Positions 24,201-38,099 of a stretch of DNA of 64,000 bases are shown here, in pieces. The stretch covers positions 434,001 through 498,000 of the forward strand of contig NZ_CP142435.1 in the NCBI RefSeq assembly GCF_039830095.1, given 5' to 3'. This stretch comes from Dolosigranulum savutiense. GTDB lineage: Bacteria > Bacillota > Bacilli > Lactobacillales > Carnobacteriaceae_A. How positions within the stretch are numbered: the stretch's first letter is position 1; every line of letters starts with the position of its first letter. The notes under the pieces were generated by a model. It was not told where the DNA came from, made no database searches, and worked only from the letters and a program-made list of their open reading frames with translations. The position numbers were made by a program, and so were the translations under genes.

Positions 24201-26225
24201 TTATGCTAATCCCGCACCCACTTCAACGTGTTCTGGTAGTTCCACGACCGTTAGCTTGCCATCTGCATTCTCAGCGGATAAGATCATTCCTTGGCTGATT
24301 TCGCCCATCATATGAATCGGTTTTAAGTTAGCAACAATGGCTACTTTTTTACCGATGAAGTACTTAGGATCTGGATAGTGCTTGGCAATTCCCGAGAGAA
24401 TCTGTCTTGGCTGATCGTCACCAGCATCTAATTTGAATTGAAGTAATTTATTCGATCCTTCAACTGGCTGGCAGTCTAGCACTTCCGCTGCCCGCAATTC
24501 AACAGCTTCAAACTGACCAAATTCAATATCAGCTTTTTCATTCTTCAGTTCAACGGCTTCTGGATCCCAGTCTGAATCGTCTCCAGCCGCTTGCCCACCT
24601 GTCATTGATTCAGTAATTTTTGCCACTTCTTCTTCCACATCTAGACGAGGGAAAATCGGCTCACCTTTATCAATCACTTGTGCTTCACCTAAATCTGCCA
24701 CAAAAGTCAACTCATCCCAAGTGCCTTCTGCTAGAGGTTCCAAGCCTAATTGACGCAAGATCTCATCAGAAGTTGTAATCAATACTGGTTTCAAGAGATT
24801 GGCAATCACGCGTAAGCTCAAGACTAAGTGTGTCATGACACTTTTCAGTGCTTGGCTCTGATTCTCATCTTTAGCGAGCACCCATGGAGTCGTCTCATCA
24901 ATATATTTATTCGTCCGTGAGATAAGCGCCCAAACCGTTTCTAATGCTTTCGAAAATTCCAAACTATCTAGTAAAGCTTTGTACTCAGTAATCGTTGCAT
25001 CTCCCAACTCACGTAAGGAAGCATCGTAGGCTGTAATATCTCCTGCATAACTTGGTACTGTTCCATCGAAGTATTTATTAATCATTGCAATGGTTCGGTT
25101 TAATAAGTTACCTAAATCGTTAGCCAAGTCATAGTTCATCTTCCCGACAAAATCTTCCGGTGTGAAGACCGCATCACCCCCGTAAGGCATCTCGCGCATT
25201 AAATAATAACGCAAGGCATCTATCCCATAATGCTCTACTAAGAACTCCGGATAAATCACATTTCCTTTTGATTTAGACATTTTGCCGTCTTTCATCAACA
25301 TCCAACCATGACCATACATTTGTTTCGGAAGTGGCAGATCCAGTGCCATCAACATAATTGGCCAATAAATAAAGTGGAATCGTGCAATATCTTTCCCCAC
25401 CATATGCAAATCAGCCGGCCAAAATTGCTTGAATTGCTCAGACTGTTGCTCAAAACTCCCTTTATCTGGATCATAACCAAGCCCAGTAATGTAGTTGGTC
25501 AACGCATCGATCCAAACATAGACGACATGCTTCGGATCTGAATTAACCGGTACGCCCCAATCAAAGGTTGTCCGCGTCACCGCCAAGTCTTCCAAGCCCG
25601 GCTCAATAAAGTTTTTCACGATTTCCTTTTCACGCGATTTGGGCTGAATTAACTCTGGATGTTCCGCATAATAGGCAAGCAAGCGATCAGCATACTTACT
25701 CATCTTAAAGAAGTAAGACGCTTCGCTGACTTGCTGTACTTCATGACCACTTGGAGCCACTCCACCGATCATTTCCCCCGCCTCATTGCGGTACACTTCT
25801 GCTAATTGACTTTCTGTGAAGAATTCTTCATCCGAAACTGAATACCAGCCCGAATATTCGCCTAAGTAGATATCACCTTGTTCCAACAACTTATCAAAGA
25901 TTTTAGCCACAACTGCTTTATGTTGCGGATCTGTTGTTCGAATAAAGTCATCATTTGAAATTTCCAAATAGTTCCATAGTGACTTAATACTATCAGCCAT
26001 TTGATCAACATAGGCTTGTGGAGACAACCCTTGATCTGCCGCTTTTTGTTGAATTTTTTGACCGTGTTCGTCTGTTCCTGTCAAGAAGAATGTATTCGCT
26101 CCTTGTAGACGTTTATACCGCGCCAACACATCACATGCCACTGTTGTATACGTATTACCTATATGTAACTTCCCACTTGGATAATAAATCGGCGTCGTCA
26201 CATAATAATTCTTATTCTCTACCAC
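24201..26225 (-). CDS. metG: Methionyl-tRNA synthetase
   Basis: Class I synthetase charging tRNA-Met, 674 residues. The HIGH motif is in [15 protein letters not shown], and KMSKS is exact in [18 protein letters not shown]. The middle anticodon-binding domain is followed by a C-terminal EMAP/Arc1p-like tRNA-binding domain (about 565-674: [25 protein letters not shown]) that serves as a dimerisation module in Gram-positive enzymes. The start is GTG at 26225 after AAAGGAGG. It is transcribed alone, ending at a strong terminator. Confidence 0.95.
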   Translation of the reverse strand: MVENKNYYVTTPIYYPSGKLHIGNTYTTVACDVLARYKRLQGANTFFLTGTDEHGQKIQQKAADQGLSPQAYVDQMADSIKSLWNYLEISNDDFIRTTDPQHKAVVAKIFDKLLEQGDIYLGEYSGWYSVSDEEFFTESQLAEVYRNEAGEMIGGVAPSGHEVQQVSEASYFFKMSKYADRLLAYYAEHPELIQPKSREKEIVKNFIEPGLEDLAVTRTTFDWGVPVNSDPKHVVYVWIDALTNYITGLGYDPDKGSFEQQSEQFKQFWPADLHMVGKDIARFHFIYWPIMLMALDLPLPKQMYGHGWMLMKDGKMSKSKGNVIYPEFLVEHYGIDALRYYLMREMPYGGDAVFTPEDFVGKMNYDLANDLGNLLNRTIAMINKYFDGTVPSYAGDITAYDASLRELGDATITEYKALLDSLEFSKALETVWALISRTNKYIDETTPWVLAKDENQSQALKSVMTHLVLSLRVIANLLKPVLITTSDEILRQLGLEPLAEGTWDELTFVADLGEAQVIDKGEPIFPRLDVEEEVAKITESMTGGQAAGDDSDWDPEAVELKNEKADIEFGQFEAVELRAAEVLDCQPVEGSNKLLQFKLDAGDDQPRQILSGIAKHYPDPKYFIGKKVAIVANLKPIHMMGEISQGMILSAENADGKLTVVELPEHVEVGAGLA

Positions 26226-26360
26226 ACCAAATCCTCCTTTGAATTTTTCACTCTTTTCTAGTATAGCATAATTTTCACTAAATTAATAGAAAATCAGTGT
26301 CCTTCCCTCTCCCTATCAGACAAAGAAAGCCACTGATTGCTCTAATTATTCTACTTTCAT

Positions 26361-26831
26361 CTAATAACTAAATGACAAATCCTCAACTTGTTCAAGTGTT
26401 GCTAAGTATCGTTTCGAAAAATAACGAGCCATAGGAAGATTTTGATCTAAGTAATTCCCACAACTTTTCGCATCAGCTCCGGGGATTTCTCCTTCATACT
26501 CAGCTGCAAAAGCAAAAGCTTCCTTCAGCAATTGCAACAAATCAGCCGCCTCAATTGCATCGGACGTAATAAGATAAAATCCCGTCCGACATCCCATTGG
26601 CCCAAAATAAATAATATCTTCCTTGAATTGCTTATCGTTACGTAAGTACGTTGCAATTAAATGCTCAATTGTATGAATTTCTGCCGTGTTCATAACCGGC
26701 TCATCATTTGGTGATGTAAAACGCAAATCATATGAGTTCAGCTCACGTTCACCTAATTTATCTTGACGCGACAAGTATAATCCAGGTTCTAATTTCTCAT
26801 GATCTACCGTAAAACTTGCAATTTTTTCCAT
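26361..26831 (-). CDS. luxS: S-ribosylhomocysteine lyase LuxS
   Basis: Cleaves S-ribosylhomocysteine to homocysteine and DPD, the precursor of autoinducer-2, in the activated methyl cycle. 156 residues, the family length. Metal ligands are in HTIEHL, with the catalytic region GPMGCRTGFY and SCGNYLDQNL. I chose the ATG at 26831, preceded by GAAGGTAGG, since the family begins at this MEKIASFTVDH-type sequence; the longer frame overlaps the upstream gene. It follows an ECF S-component gene, 34 bases away. Confidence 0.95.
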   Translation of the reverse strand: MEKIASFTVDHEKLEPGLYLSRQDKLGERELNSYDLRFTSPNDEPVMNTAEIHTIEHLIATYLRNDKQFKEDIIYFGPMGCRTGFYLITSDAIEAADLLQLLKEAFAFAAEYEGEIPGADAKSCGNYLDQNLPMARYFSKRYLATLEQVEDLSFSY

Positions 26832-26865
26832 TATTAACCTACCTTCTCTTTGTCTACTTTCACTT

Positions 26866-27360
26866 TTAGCGATCAATTAGACGGCGTACGATTGGATAAA
26901 GTAATAAAGCGAGTCCCGCACTCACGATACCTTGAATACTGTTAGGAATCACTGCGCTCAACGCAACAGGCAAATCAAACATAAACACTTCAAAAATAAA
27001 GTAACCAAATACCATCCAAGTCACACCAACAATTACCGCAATAACACGCGACACCGTATTCCCTCGATCAATATAACTCGCTAATAAAGCCTCAATTGCT
27101 TTTACAATTAGCGTTACCGGGGCAAAAATCGTATAGCCTAAAAATAAATCTGCTAACGCTGATCCAACACCACCAATTAATGCACCATAATAATGTGAGA
27201 ATAACAGTCCACTTAATAGGACAAAGGAATCCCCAACATTAACAAAACCTTGCGTCGCAGGTACTGGAATATGTATAACCATTGTCGCTACCGTCGTCAA
27301 AGCCATAAACAATGCGGCTAAAGTTAATTGTCTCGTTGACGTTTTACTTTCTTTCATCAT
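26866..27360 (-). CDS. ECF transporter S component (substrate unknown)
   Basis: A 164-residue membrane protein with about five or six helices. The N-terminal RQLTLAALFMALTTVATMV, followed by GFVNVGDSFVLLSGLLFSHYYGALIGGVGSALADLF, is typical of ECF S components (RibU/PdxU/HmpT-like group), with the conserved Ala-rich helix that docks on EcfT. S components capture a vitamin or metal and share the EcfA-EcfT module, which is not in this window. No riboswitch can be recognised in the 140 bases upstream, so the substrate cannot be inferred. The ATG at 27360 follows AAAGGAGAACT. Confidence 0.85.
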   Translation of the reverse strand: MMKESKTSTRQLTLAALFMALTTVATMVIHIPVPATQGFVNVGDSFVLLSGLLFSHYYGALIGGVGSALADLFLGYTIFAPVTLIVKAIEALLASYIDRGNTVSRVIAVIVGVTWMVFGYFIFEVFMFDLPVALSAVIPNSIQGIVSAGLALLLYPIVRRLIDR

Positions 27361-27505
27361 AGTTCTCCTTTCTTTTCTAAATTATTTCAAAAATTCTTAA
27401 CACTATGTCCTAATCATAACCGGGATAGATAAATATTTCAAGCATAACCTTCCAAATCCGTACAAAATAAGTGCAAAAAAATTATCAAACCTATACCAAT
27501 CTAAA

Positions 27506-27556
27506 AATAAAAAAACAGGAACAACCCTGCTGTAGAGCCATTCCTGATTTTTTAAA
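27506..27556 (-). terminator. Terminator of the rrn/tRNA operon
   Basis: On the minus strand TCAGGAA and TTCCTGT pair around a loop and are followed by a run of seven T, 25 bases after tRNA-Asn. Confidence 0.75.
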
Positions 27557-27580
27557 ACCAACCTATACCAATGTATTAAC

Positions 27581-27652
27581 TCCTCAAGCTGGACTCGAAC
27601 CAGCGACAACGCGATTAACAGTCGCGCGCTCTACCAACTGAGCTATTGAGGA
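27581..27652 (-). tRNA. tRNA-Asn (GTT)
   Basis: A 72-base cloverleaf: acceptor TCCTCAA/TTGAGGA, D arm GCTCAGTTGGTAGAGC, anticodon loop CTGTTAA with GTT, T arm GCTGGTTCGAGTCCAGC. The CCA end is not encoded. Last gene of the rrn operon. Confidence 0.97.
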
Positions 27653-27682
27653 ATGAGATAACATACTATTTATAAAAATAGT

Positions 27683-27800
27683 GCGTGGCAACGTCCGGCT
27701 TTCACAACGGGAAACCCGTCACTATCCTCGGCGCTAAGAAGCTTAACTTCTGTGTTCGGTATGGGAACAGGTGGGTCCTTCTTGCCATCATCACCACACA
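27683..27800 (-). rRNA. rrf: 5S ribosomal RNA
   Basis: About 118 bases with the typical ACCTGTTCCCATACCGAACA and GCCGAGGATAG segments on the minus strand; the two ends pair. Ends are approximate. It lies about 80 bases after 23S. Confidence 0.95.
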
Positions 27801-27859
27801 CTCTTATTGCTCTCTCAAAACTAAATAGTTGAATCGCTCTTTGAATCCTTCACCGATCC

Positions 27860-27869
27860 TATGCTTAAC
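27860..27869 (-). ncRNA. 23S processing stem, 3' strand
   Basis: GTTAAGCATA on the minus strand pairs perfectly with TATGCTTAAC at 30793-30802. It flanks 23S and would form the base of the RNase III processing stem of pre-23S rRNA. Confidence 0.6.
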
Positions 27870-27878
27870 CAACCATTT

Positions 27879-30782
<2,904 letters not shown>

Positions 30783-30975
30783 GTCTGGTTAAGTTAAGCA
30801 TATGTGTAGCGTTAAAAAATTGTTACTCTCATTTATTAAACTTAATAAATAGACTCTTTTCAACGTTTTAAATCAAATTAATGATTATGTCTCGGTGTTG
30901 TCTTCAAATAATTTATAAATTAAATGTCGATTCAACTATTCAGTTTTCAAAGAACAATATTAACCTTACGGTCAA
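30783..30975 (-). other. 16S-23S spacer between tRNA-Ala and 23S
   Basis: Non-coding spacer containing a boxA-type sequence CTTTGAAAACTGAATA (near 30943-30958, minus strand) and the 5' strand of the 23S processing stem (30793-30802). Confidence 0.65.
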
Positions 30976-31048
30976 TGGAGATAAGCGGGATCGAACCGCT
31001 GACCTCCTGCGTGCAAAGCAGGCGCTCTCCCAGCTGAGCTATACCCCC
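30976..31048 (-). tRNA. tRNA-Ala (TGC) in the 16S-23S spacer
   Basis: A 73-base cloverleaf with acceptor GGGGGTA/TATCTCC, including the G3-U70 pair that is the alanine identity element. The anticodon loop is CTTTGCA (TGC); the T arm has GCGGTTCGATCCCGC. No encoded CCA. Confidence 0.96.
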
Positions 31049-31076
31049 ATATAATGAGAACTAATCTCTCAAAACC

Positions 31077-31100
31077 GAATAAGATAAACAATGTGTAAGG
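31077..31100 (-). ncRNA. 16S processing stem, 3' strand
   Basis: These 24 bases are the exact complement of 32784-32813 apart from a 6-base bulge (CTTGGT in the plus strand) on the 5' side. The two flank 16S and should form the RNase III cleavage stem of pre-16S rRNA. Confidence 0.75.
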
Positions 31101-31124
31101 TTCCGTCTGCCCTAATGGCAGTAT

Positions 31125-32681
<1,557 letters not shown>

Positions 32682-32783
32682 AGGTGGCGTATAGCCACAC
32701 TTGTTTGAATAGCTCAATTTAAAGTATAAGTTTTCTAAAACTTACAAAAATATGAATTGTCCTGATTCGATTGAACCAGAGAC

Positions 32784-32826
32784 CCTTACACATCTTGGTT
32801 GTTTATCTTATTCAGTTTTCAAAGAT
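32784..32826 (-). ncRNA. 16S leader: processing stem 5' strand and boxA-like element
   Basis: 32784-32813 pairs with 31077-31100. Just upstream in the transcript CTTTGAAAACTGAATA (minus strand, near 32811-32826) is the boxA-like antitermination element of Gram-positive rrn leaders; it recurs before 23S. Confidence 0.7.
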
Positions 32827-32858
32827 CAGTCCATCGTCAACTTTCAGCGACAATAATT

Positions 32859-32887
32859 ATTATATCATCTATCAAATATCTCGTCAA
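32859..32887 (-). promoter_or_regulatory. rrn promoter P2
   Basis: TTGACG (32882-32887), 17-base spacer, TATAAT (32859-32864), nearest the 16S gene. Confidence 0.85.
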
Positions 32888-32964
32888 GTATTTTTTGAAA
32901 ATCTTTTAAAATATTTTTTGATGATTTCAATTAGTGCTTGTTGTCTTTCTCAACGACAAATACT

Positions 32965-32993
32965 ATGATATCATCTTATAAAAAGTTTGTCAA
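32965..32993 (-). promoter_or_regulatory. rrn promoter P1
   Basis: TTGACA (32988-32993), 17-base spacer, TATCAT (32965-32970). Spacer end and start region resemble P2, suggesting duplication. Together P1 and P2 explain the gap between 16S and the O-methyltransferase gene. Confidence 0.85.
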
Positions 32994-33094
32994 CATTTTT
33001 TCGGAAATAATTATTTTTATTTCTATAAAATCTAGGGTTAGCCGTGTAAAACAAGCGGAAATCATTGATTCAATAGGTATACTCAATGTATTTT

Positions 33095-33802
33095 TTAATT
33101 TTCTCGCATGAAGTCAAAGTCGTATGCTTCTTTTTTCGTAATAAGCAGTAAGCCGTCCCCCAGTGGTAATAATGTAGTGTCTAGCGCAGGGTGGTCAAGT
33201 ACAACATCTAGAAAATCATTCAACTTACGGTGGATCTTGCGACGGTACTTCGGCACATCTTCTTTATGATCTAAAATAGTTCCCCCTTGCAGGACATCAT
33301 CAACAGCCAATATGCCCCCTTGCTGCAATACACGCATACAATCCGGGAAAAAACTGTAATATTTCGCCTTCGCACTATCCATAAAAATAAAGTCATACGT
33401 ATCAGCCGGTAATTCAGCTAAAATTTCATTCGCCTGCCCTTTCATTAAAGTCACGCGATCTTCAATTGCCATCTCCGCAAATAATGATTCTGCTCGTTCA
33501 TACATATCTGGATTGCGGTCAATTGTCGTTACGTGCCCATCTTCATGCATATATTCAACCATTAAAGCAGCTGAAAACCCGATCGCAGTTCCAATCTCTA
33601 AAATTTGTTTGGGCTTTATGACATTAAATAACCAAATAAAATACGTTACTGTTTCGTGTGGAATAATAGGGATACGGTTCTCGTTCGCAAAGCGTTCAAT
33701 CTCCGCAAGTTTACCCGTTAATTGTTTTTGTTCTTGTCTGAGATAATCTCGGACAGCTGAGTCAATAACTGGACGATCCATCATTTCATTTAATTTTCTC
33801 AT
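33095..33802 (-). CDS. O-methyltransferase, YrrM/TrmR-like
   Basis: A 235-residue SAM-dependent methyltransferase of the catechol-O-methyltransferase-like family 3. Motifs: ILEIGTAIGFSAALM (SAM loop), VTTIDRNPDMYERA (acidic residue for ribose), YDFIFMDSAKAKYYSFF (metal and catalytic Asp) and GILAVDDVLQGG. The Bacillus member (YrrM/TrmR) methylates a 5-hydroxyuridine in tRNA; similar function here is inference. The ATG at 33802 follows AGGAGAG. No clear terminator follows before the rrn promoters. Confidence 0.85.
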   Translation of the reverse strand: MRKLNEMMDRPVIDSAVRDYLRQEQKQLTGKLAEIERFANENRIPIIPHETVTYFIWLFNVIKPKQILEIGTAIGFSAALMVEYMHEDGHVTTIDRNPDMYERAESLFAEMAIEDRVTLMKGQANEILAELPADTYDFIFMDSAKAKYYSFFPDCMRVLQQGGILAVDDVLQGGTILDHKEDVPKYRRKIHRKLNDFLDVVLDHPALDTTLLPLGDGLLLITKKEAYDFDFMREN

Positions 33803-33840
33803 TATGATCTCTCCTAAAAAGTATTATTATAGCTGTTAAT

Positions 33841-33869
33841 TTGTCAATTTTTGTTATAATATATATAAT
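33841..33869 (+). promoter_or_regulatory. Promoter of the CBS-domain gene
   Basis: TTGTCA (33841-33846), 17-base spacer, TATAAT (33864-33869). Confidence 0.75.
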
Positions 33870-33891
33870 CATATTATAAGGAGTGTTGGCT

Positions 33892-34539
33892 ATGTTAATC
33901 AAACAATTATCATTACCAAAACGTGTTGTGTCGACAATCTCTGAAGATACAACGTTACAAGAAGCAATTGACTTACTTGAAGAATCTGGGTTCCGTTGTG
34001 TGCCGATCTTAGACGAAAGTGGTAAAATCTATCGTGGAAATATTTATAAGATGCACATTTATCGCCATCAATCACGTGGCGGTGACATGTCTCTTCCCGT
34101 CACCCATCTATTAAAAAACGCTACAAAATATGTCCATATCAATGATTCATTCTTTAATATCTTCTTCATGATTAAAGACTTACCTTACATTACTGTTTTA
34201 GATGAAGATAATCATTTTTATGGTATTTTGACACACAGCTCACTTATCGACATGTTACAACAATCTTGGAGCATCGATCGAGGAAGCTACGTCCTGACCA
34301 TTGCAACTGCTGGTGAAAAAGGTGACTTCTCAACAGTAGCCAAAATTATCAACCGTTTCAGCTCAATCATGAGTATTATCTCGCTTGACGTTAACAAGGA
34401 ATCGGAATTCAGTAAAGTTCGTCGCTTAGTCATCACGCTAGAACCTGGTGTGACGAAGAAAACTATTGAAGAACTTCGCACGCGCCTTGACAAAAAAGGC
34501 TACAGTGTCTTACAAATCGAAGACTTACACACGAACTAA
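33892..34539 (+). CDS. CBS-domain protein, likely c-di-AMP-binding CbpA/CbpB type
   Basis: A 215-residue cytoplasmic protein with two CBS motifs (about 8-60 and 75-130: TLQEAIDLLEESGFRCVPILDESGKIYRGNIY and TVLDEDNHFYGILTHSSLIDML). The C-terminal domain (about 140-215) looks like an ACT fold (YVLTIATAGEKGDFSTVAKII). This CBS-CBS-ACT order is that of Lactobacillales CbpA/CbpB proteins that bind cyclic di-AMP and link it to stress and potassium control. The ligand here is inferred. I chose ATG at 33892 over TTG at 33883 because AAGGAG lies at correct spacing. It has its own promoter and terminator. Confidence 0.8.
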   Translation: MLIKQLSLPKRVVSTISEDTTLQEAIDLLEESGFRCVPILDESGKIYRGNIYKMHIYRHQSRGGDMSLPVTHLLKNATKYVHINDSFFNIFFMIKDLPYITVLDEDNHFYGILTHSSLIDMLQQSWSIDRGSYVLTIATAGEKGDFSTVAKIINRFSSIMSIISLDVNKESEFSKVRRLVITLEPGVTKKTIEELRTRLDKKGYSVLQIEDLHTN

Positions 34540-34584
34540 TTATTCAGCAATATCAATAGAATAGAACCGTTAGATAATGGTCAG

Positions 34585-34620
34585 AAACTCTGAAGTCTCT
34601 CTATACTTCAGAGTTTTTAT
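34585..34620 (+). terminator. Terminator after the CBS-domain gene
   Basis: AAACTCTGAAGT and ACTTCAGAGTTTTT form a perfect stem with a T-run. Confidence 0.9.
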
Positions 34621-34663
34621 TTTATATATGTACATATCATTGTGTGTATTTAGCAGATTTCCT

Positions 34664-35020
34664 TTAGACATCTTTATATTTCTCGGATAAACCGACGCTA
34701 ATTCTTAATGCCTCATCGATTTCAGCCATTTTATCTTTTTTAAGTTGCGTAATTTTTTCTTTCACCCGTTGCTTATCAATCGTTCGAATCTGTTCCAACA
34801 AGACAACAGAATCTTTCTCTAAACCTCGATCGGAGCCCACCTCCACATGAGTCGGCATTTTCCCCTTATCAATTTTAGTTGTAATCGCTGCAACAATCAC
34901 GGTTGGGCTATACTTATTTCCTACGTTGTTCTGCAAAATCAGGACCGGACGCATCCCGCCCTGTTCAGAACCAACGACCGGAGATAATTCAGCATAATAA
35001 ATTTCTCCTCGTTGTACCAT
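34664..35020 (-). CDS. MazF/PemK-family endoribonuclease without adjacent antitoxin
   Basis: A 118-residue protein very like Bacillus NdoA/Maz[35 protein letters not shown], then [34 protein letters not shown]. The active-site Arg and Thr positions are present. In relatives it cleaves mRNA at specific sites and is neutralised by MazE, encoded just upstream, often after alr. Here the 188 bases upstream (to acpS) contain no MazE-like frame and no alr. The antitoxin may be elsewhere, replaced, or lost. The ATG at 35020 follows GAGAGGAAG; a candidate promoter has TAGAAT about 130 bases upstream. Confidence 0.9.
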   Translation of the reverse strand: MVQRGEIYYAELSPVVGSEQGGMRPVLILQNNVGNKYSPTVIVAAITTKIDKGKMPTHVEVGSDRGLEKDSVVLLEQIRTIDKQRVKEKITQLKKDKMAEIDEALRISVGLSEKYKDV

Positions 35021-35208
35021 AGCTGTCTTCCTCTCACTTATTTACTTCTTTAAAATTAACGCTTATCTGTAACAGTCAACTCTATCCATAATGTCTTCAT
35101 TATCTCATCAAAAATGTCATTATTCAGCAAACAGACCCTTTTATACAGCCTATTCTACCATAGTCTATATTATTTGGAAACTATCACCCTATAGTCAATT
35201 CGTTAAGG

Positions 35209-35565
35209 CTATCGTTCCTCGATAATCACTTGAGCTGCGGCGACAGATTTAGTGTGCGTAATAGAGAGATGCACACGACATTGCGGTGGAATGGGTTGCT
35301 GCCAAACAGGTTCACCGCGCTCTCCTTTTCCGACTTCCATATCAGTGAAGCGCAGCTTACCAATGCCTGTTCCAACCGCCTTACTATAAGCTTCCTTCGC
35401 TGCAAAACGACCTGCCAAAAATTCCATCTGTCGTCGATTTTCTAGCTGATCAAACATATCGAGCTCTATCCCTGTCAAGATTCGCTTAACGAACTGATTA
35501 TTTTTCTCATAAGCTCGTGTGATGCGATCAATGTCGATAATGTCCATACCTACGCCAACTATCAT
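35209..35565 (-). CDS. acpS: Holo-[acyl-carrier-protein] synthase
   Basis: Transfers 4'-phosphopantetheine from CoA to acyl carrier protein. 118 residues. The metal-binding Asp is in IVGVGMDIIDIDRI and the Glu is in FAAKEAYSKAVGTGIG; the end has HLSITHTKSVAAAQVII. All are standard AcpS motifs. The start overlaps the stop of murF by four bases, so it is translationally coupled to cell-wall synthesis genes. Confidence 0.95.
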   Translation of the reverse strand: MIVGVGMDIIDIDRITRAYEKNNQFVKRILTGIELDMFDQLENRRQMEFLAGRFAAKEAYSKAVGTGIGKLRFTDMEVGKGERGEPVWQQPIPPQCRVHLSITHTKSVAAAQVIIEER

Positions 35566-36938
35566 ACGTCTGATTCTTTCAAGCGCGCAACGACATCGAG
35601 TAAATTAGTCCCGAAACTAGACTTCACCAATACCGCATCTCCCGGTTGCAACTCCGCTTCAATCTGTGCTGCTAACGTAGCTGTTCCTTCTTTAACATAG
35701 TGGAGGTGGTTGGCTGATAATTTCGACGCTAACTTCTCGTACAATGCACGCATCTGATCACCATAGAGATAGACTTCATCGAATGCCCCTAATTGAATGG
35801 ACGTGGCGAGTGATTCATGCAACAATTGAGATTGTTCGCCTAATTCACGCATATCTCCTAACACTACAAGCTTCCGCCCATCATGTTCCAGTGCTCCCAT
35901 ATACCCTAACACAGCTTTCATCGAACTTGGGCTTGCATTATAAGCATCATTCAAGATTTGTGAATGCTGTTTCCCAGCTATCCATTCTAAGCGGTTCTTA
36001 GTCAATTGGAATGTAGCTAATCCAGCTGCTCCCACTGCTAAGGGAATCTCCAGTTGCAACCCAACCGACAGAGCAGCCAAGGCATTATGAACATTATGTC
36101 GACCTGGAACTGGAATAGTCACCGTTAATTCCTCGTGACCTGCCACGATGAACTCAGTCGTATGTTTAAGATTTACTATATCCCTAGCGCGCAAATCATT
36201 CCCGTCTCCCAGCCCAAAAGAACAACTCTGCGTCTTCTCAAGCGCTTCTGCTAATAACGGTTCGTCACCCGTTGTTACCAATACACTGCTTCCCTTAAAG
36301 CCATCCAGCAACTCCAGCTTAGCTTCGGCAATCTTCTCTCTTGAGCCAAAGAATTCTAAGTGTGATTCACCAATCATCGTAATAACACCAATATCTGGCT
36401 GAGCTAAGATAGATAAGTCATGAATGTCTCCCGGATGATCCATGCCCATCTCTAAAATAATAACATCCGTCTCTGGTGCCATACTCAAGATAGTCATTGG
36501 AACTCCTAGGTGATTATTATAGTTGGCCTCTGTTTTATGGGTTTTGTACTGTGTAGAGACCACAGCCGCTGTCATATCTTTGGTTGTGGTCTTCCCGTTG
36601 CTCCCAGTAATAGCTACCACCGTTGGACTCACTTCTTGCAAATACCACTCAGCCAATGCTTGGTAAGCTGCCAACGTATCATCCACTAATATAGCGGGCA
36701 GTCCTGCCGGCACAGCTGCTGCATCCTTGCTCCAAAGCGTAGCGACTGCCCCCTTCTCAATAGCACTTGACGTAAAATCATGACCATCGCGTTCAGCGAC
36801 TAAAGGAACAAATAAATTCCCGGACTCTATTTGTCGAGAATCGAACTGCACCCCCTGAACCTTAACATCTCCAGCATCATTCGGGTAAACACGTCCAGCG
36901 ACCGCTTTAGCTATCGTTGCTAGCGTCTGTTCTATCAT
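35562..36938 (-). CDS. murF: UDP-MurNAc-tripeptide:D-Ala-D-Ala ligase
   Basis: Adds D-Ala-D-Ala to UDP-MurNAc-tripeptide, completing the peptidoglycan stem. 458 residues with the three Mur-ligase domains. The N-terminal domain has VQGVQFDSRQIESGNLFVPL, the central ATPase VVAITGSNGKTTTKDM, and the C-terminal domain ILNDAYNASPSSMKA and LVVLGDMRELG. The start at 36938 is 18 bases after ddl, whose product it uses. Operon ddl-murF-acpS. Confidence 0.95.
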   Translation of the reverse strand: MIEQTLATIAKAVAGRVYPNDAGDVKVQGVQFDSRQIESGNLFVPLVAERDGHDFTSSAIEKGAVATLWSKDAAAVPAGLPAILVDDTLAAYQALAEWYLQEVSPTVVAITGSNGKTTTKDMTAAVVSTQYKTHKTEANYNNHLGVPMTILSMAPETDVIILEMGMDHPGDIHDLSILAQPDIGVITMIGESHLEFFGSREKIAEAKLELLDGFKGSSVLVTTGDEPLLAEALEKTQSCSFGLGDGNDLRARDIVNLKHTTEFIVAGHEELTVTIPVPGRHNVHNALAALSVGLQLEIPLAVGAAGLATFQLTKNRLEWIAGKQHSQILNDAYNASPSSMKAVLGYMGALEHDGRKLVVLGDMRELGEQSQLLHESLATSIQLGAFDEVYLYGDQMRALYEKLASKLSANHLHYVKEGTATLAAQIEAELQPGDAVLVKSSFGTNLLDVVARLKESDV

Positions 36939-36956
36939 ACTTGATACTCCTTACTC

Positions 36957-38003
36957 TTATCTATCTTTCATACTACTCATTTGACGACTCTTATGGCGGC
37001 GTAACCCTAATTGAATCAATTCTTCAATTAAATCCCCGTAACTTAACCCTGTTGCTTCCCACAATTTTGGATACATGCTGATTGGAGTAAAGCCTGGTAA
37101 TGTATTTACTTCATTAATGAATATATCATTATCTGCCGTCACGAAGAAATCAGCTCGCATAAAACCACTACCATCTATCGCTAAGAATGCATCGGCTGCA
37201 TATTTTTTAATTCGGCTAACTGTTTCGTCTTCTAATTGGGCCGGAATACGTAAGCCCACATCATTGGATTCATATTTCGCTTTGTAATCATAAAACTGTG
37301 TATCCTTCACTAATTCACCCACAACGGAGACATTCACATCATCGTTACCTAACACAGCAATTTCTACCTCACGTGCTTCAATTCCTTGATCAACTAAGAC
37401 ACGGTGGTCATACTCGAAGGCCAGATCAATCGCTTCGATCAATTCATCTGTATTCTTAACTTCAGAAATACCCACACTTGATCCTAAGTTCGCCGGCTTA
37501 ACATAGACTGGATAGAGCAAGTTGAGTTCCACTCGCGTAATAACTTCATATTTTTTGGCTTGCCATTCTGCCGGTGTCACGGCTTCATATGGAAGAATTG
37601 GAATGCCCGCCGCATCGAACAAAACTTTGCTGACAATTTTGTCCATTCCGGTACTGCTCGCGAGTACACCACATCCTACATAAGGAACATCCATCACTTC
37701 GAATAACCCTTGCATAGTCCCATCTTCTCCATTCGGGCCATGAAGTACCGGGAATACGATGCTATCATCTGCCTTCAATGCTTCAATCGAGAACGGTTCT
37801 AAGTCTTCCGTCATGGCTGCATGTGTTGGCACATCATCGACAGAAGTAATAGTCGCCTTGCGCATCCACTGACCTTCACGCGTAATATAGATCGGAGTCG
37901 CTGTATAATATTGATAGTACACTTCTTTCAAAATATTGTAGGCAGAGATAATAGACACATCATGCTCCGCACTCTTACCACCATATAAGACAAAAATATT
38001 CAT
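36957..38003 (-). CDS. ddl: D-alanine-D-alanine ligase
   Basis: ATP-grasp ligase making D-Ala-D-Ala, 348 residues. Motifs: YGGKSAEHDVSIISAYN, GPNGEDGTMQGLFE, YVKPANLGSSVGIS, GSGFMRADFFV, INEVNTLPGFTPISMYP. The omega-loop has FYDYKAKY; the tyrosine there is typical of enzymes preferring D-Ala over D-lactate, so vancomycin-susceptible termini are expected (inference from family). First gene of the operon with murF and acpS. Confidence 0.95.
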   Translation of the reverse strand: MNIFVLYGGKSAEHDVSIISAYNILKEVYYQYYTATPIYITREGQWMRKATITSVDDVPTHAAMTEDLEPFSIEALKADDSIVFPVLHGPNGEDGTMQGLFEVMDVPYVGCGVLASSTGMDKIVSKVLFDAAGIPILPYEAVTPAEWQAKKYEVITRVELNLLYPVYVKPANLGSSVGISEVKNTDELIEAIDLAFEYDHRVLVDQGIEAREVEIAVLGNDDVNVSVVGELVKDTQFYDYKAKYESNDVGLRIPAQLEDETVSRIKKYAADAFLAIDGSGFMRADFFVTADNDIFINEVNTLPGFTPISMYPKLWEATGLSYGDLIEELIQLGLRRHKSRQMSSMKDR

Positions 38004-38099
38004 TTCTAATCCCCCATTAGTTCATTTAAGTTTTTTCTCCATCCATTTTATCATAAAAAAATCCAACTGACTAAAAATCACACTACTTTCTGCAAAACT

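Noticed and set aside
27361-27505. Riboswitch before the ECF S-component gene
   Set aside because: No conserved riboswitch core was recognised and the region is short; the substrate therefore stays unknown.
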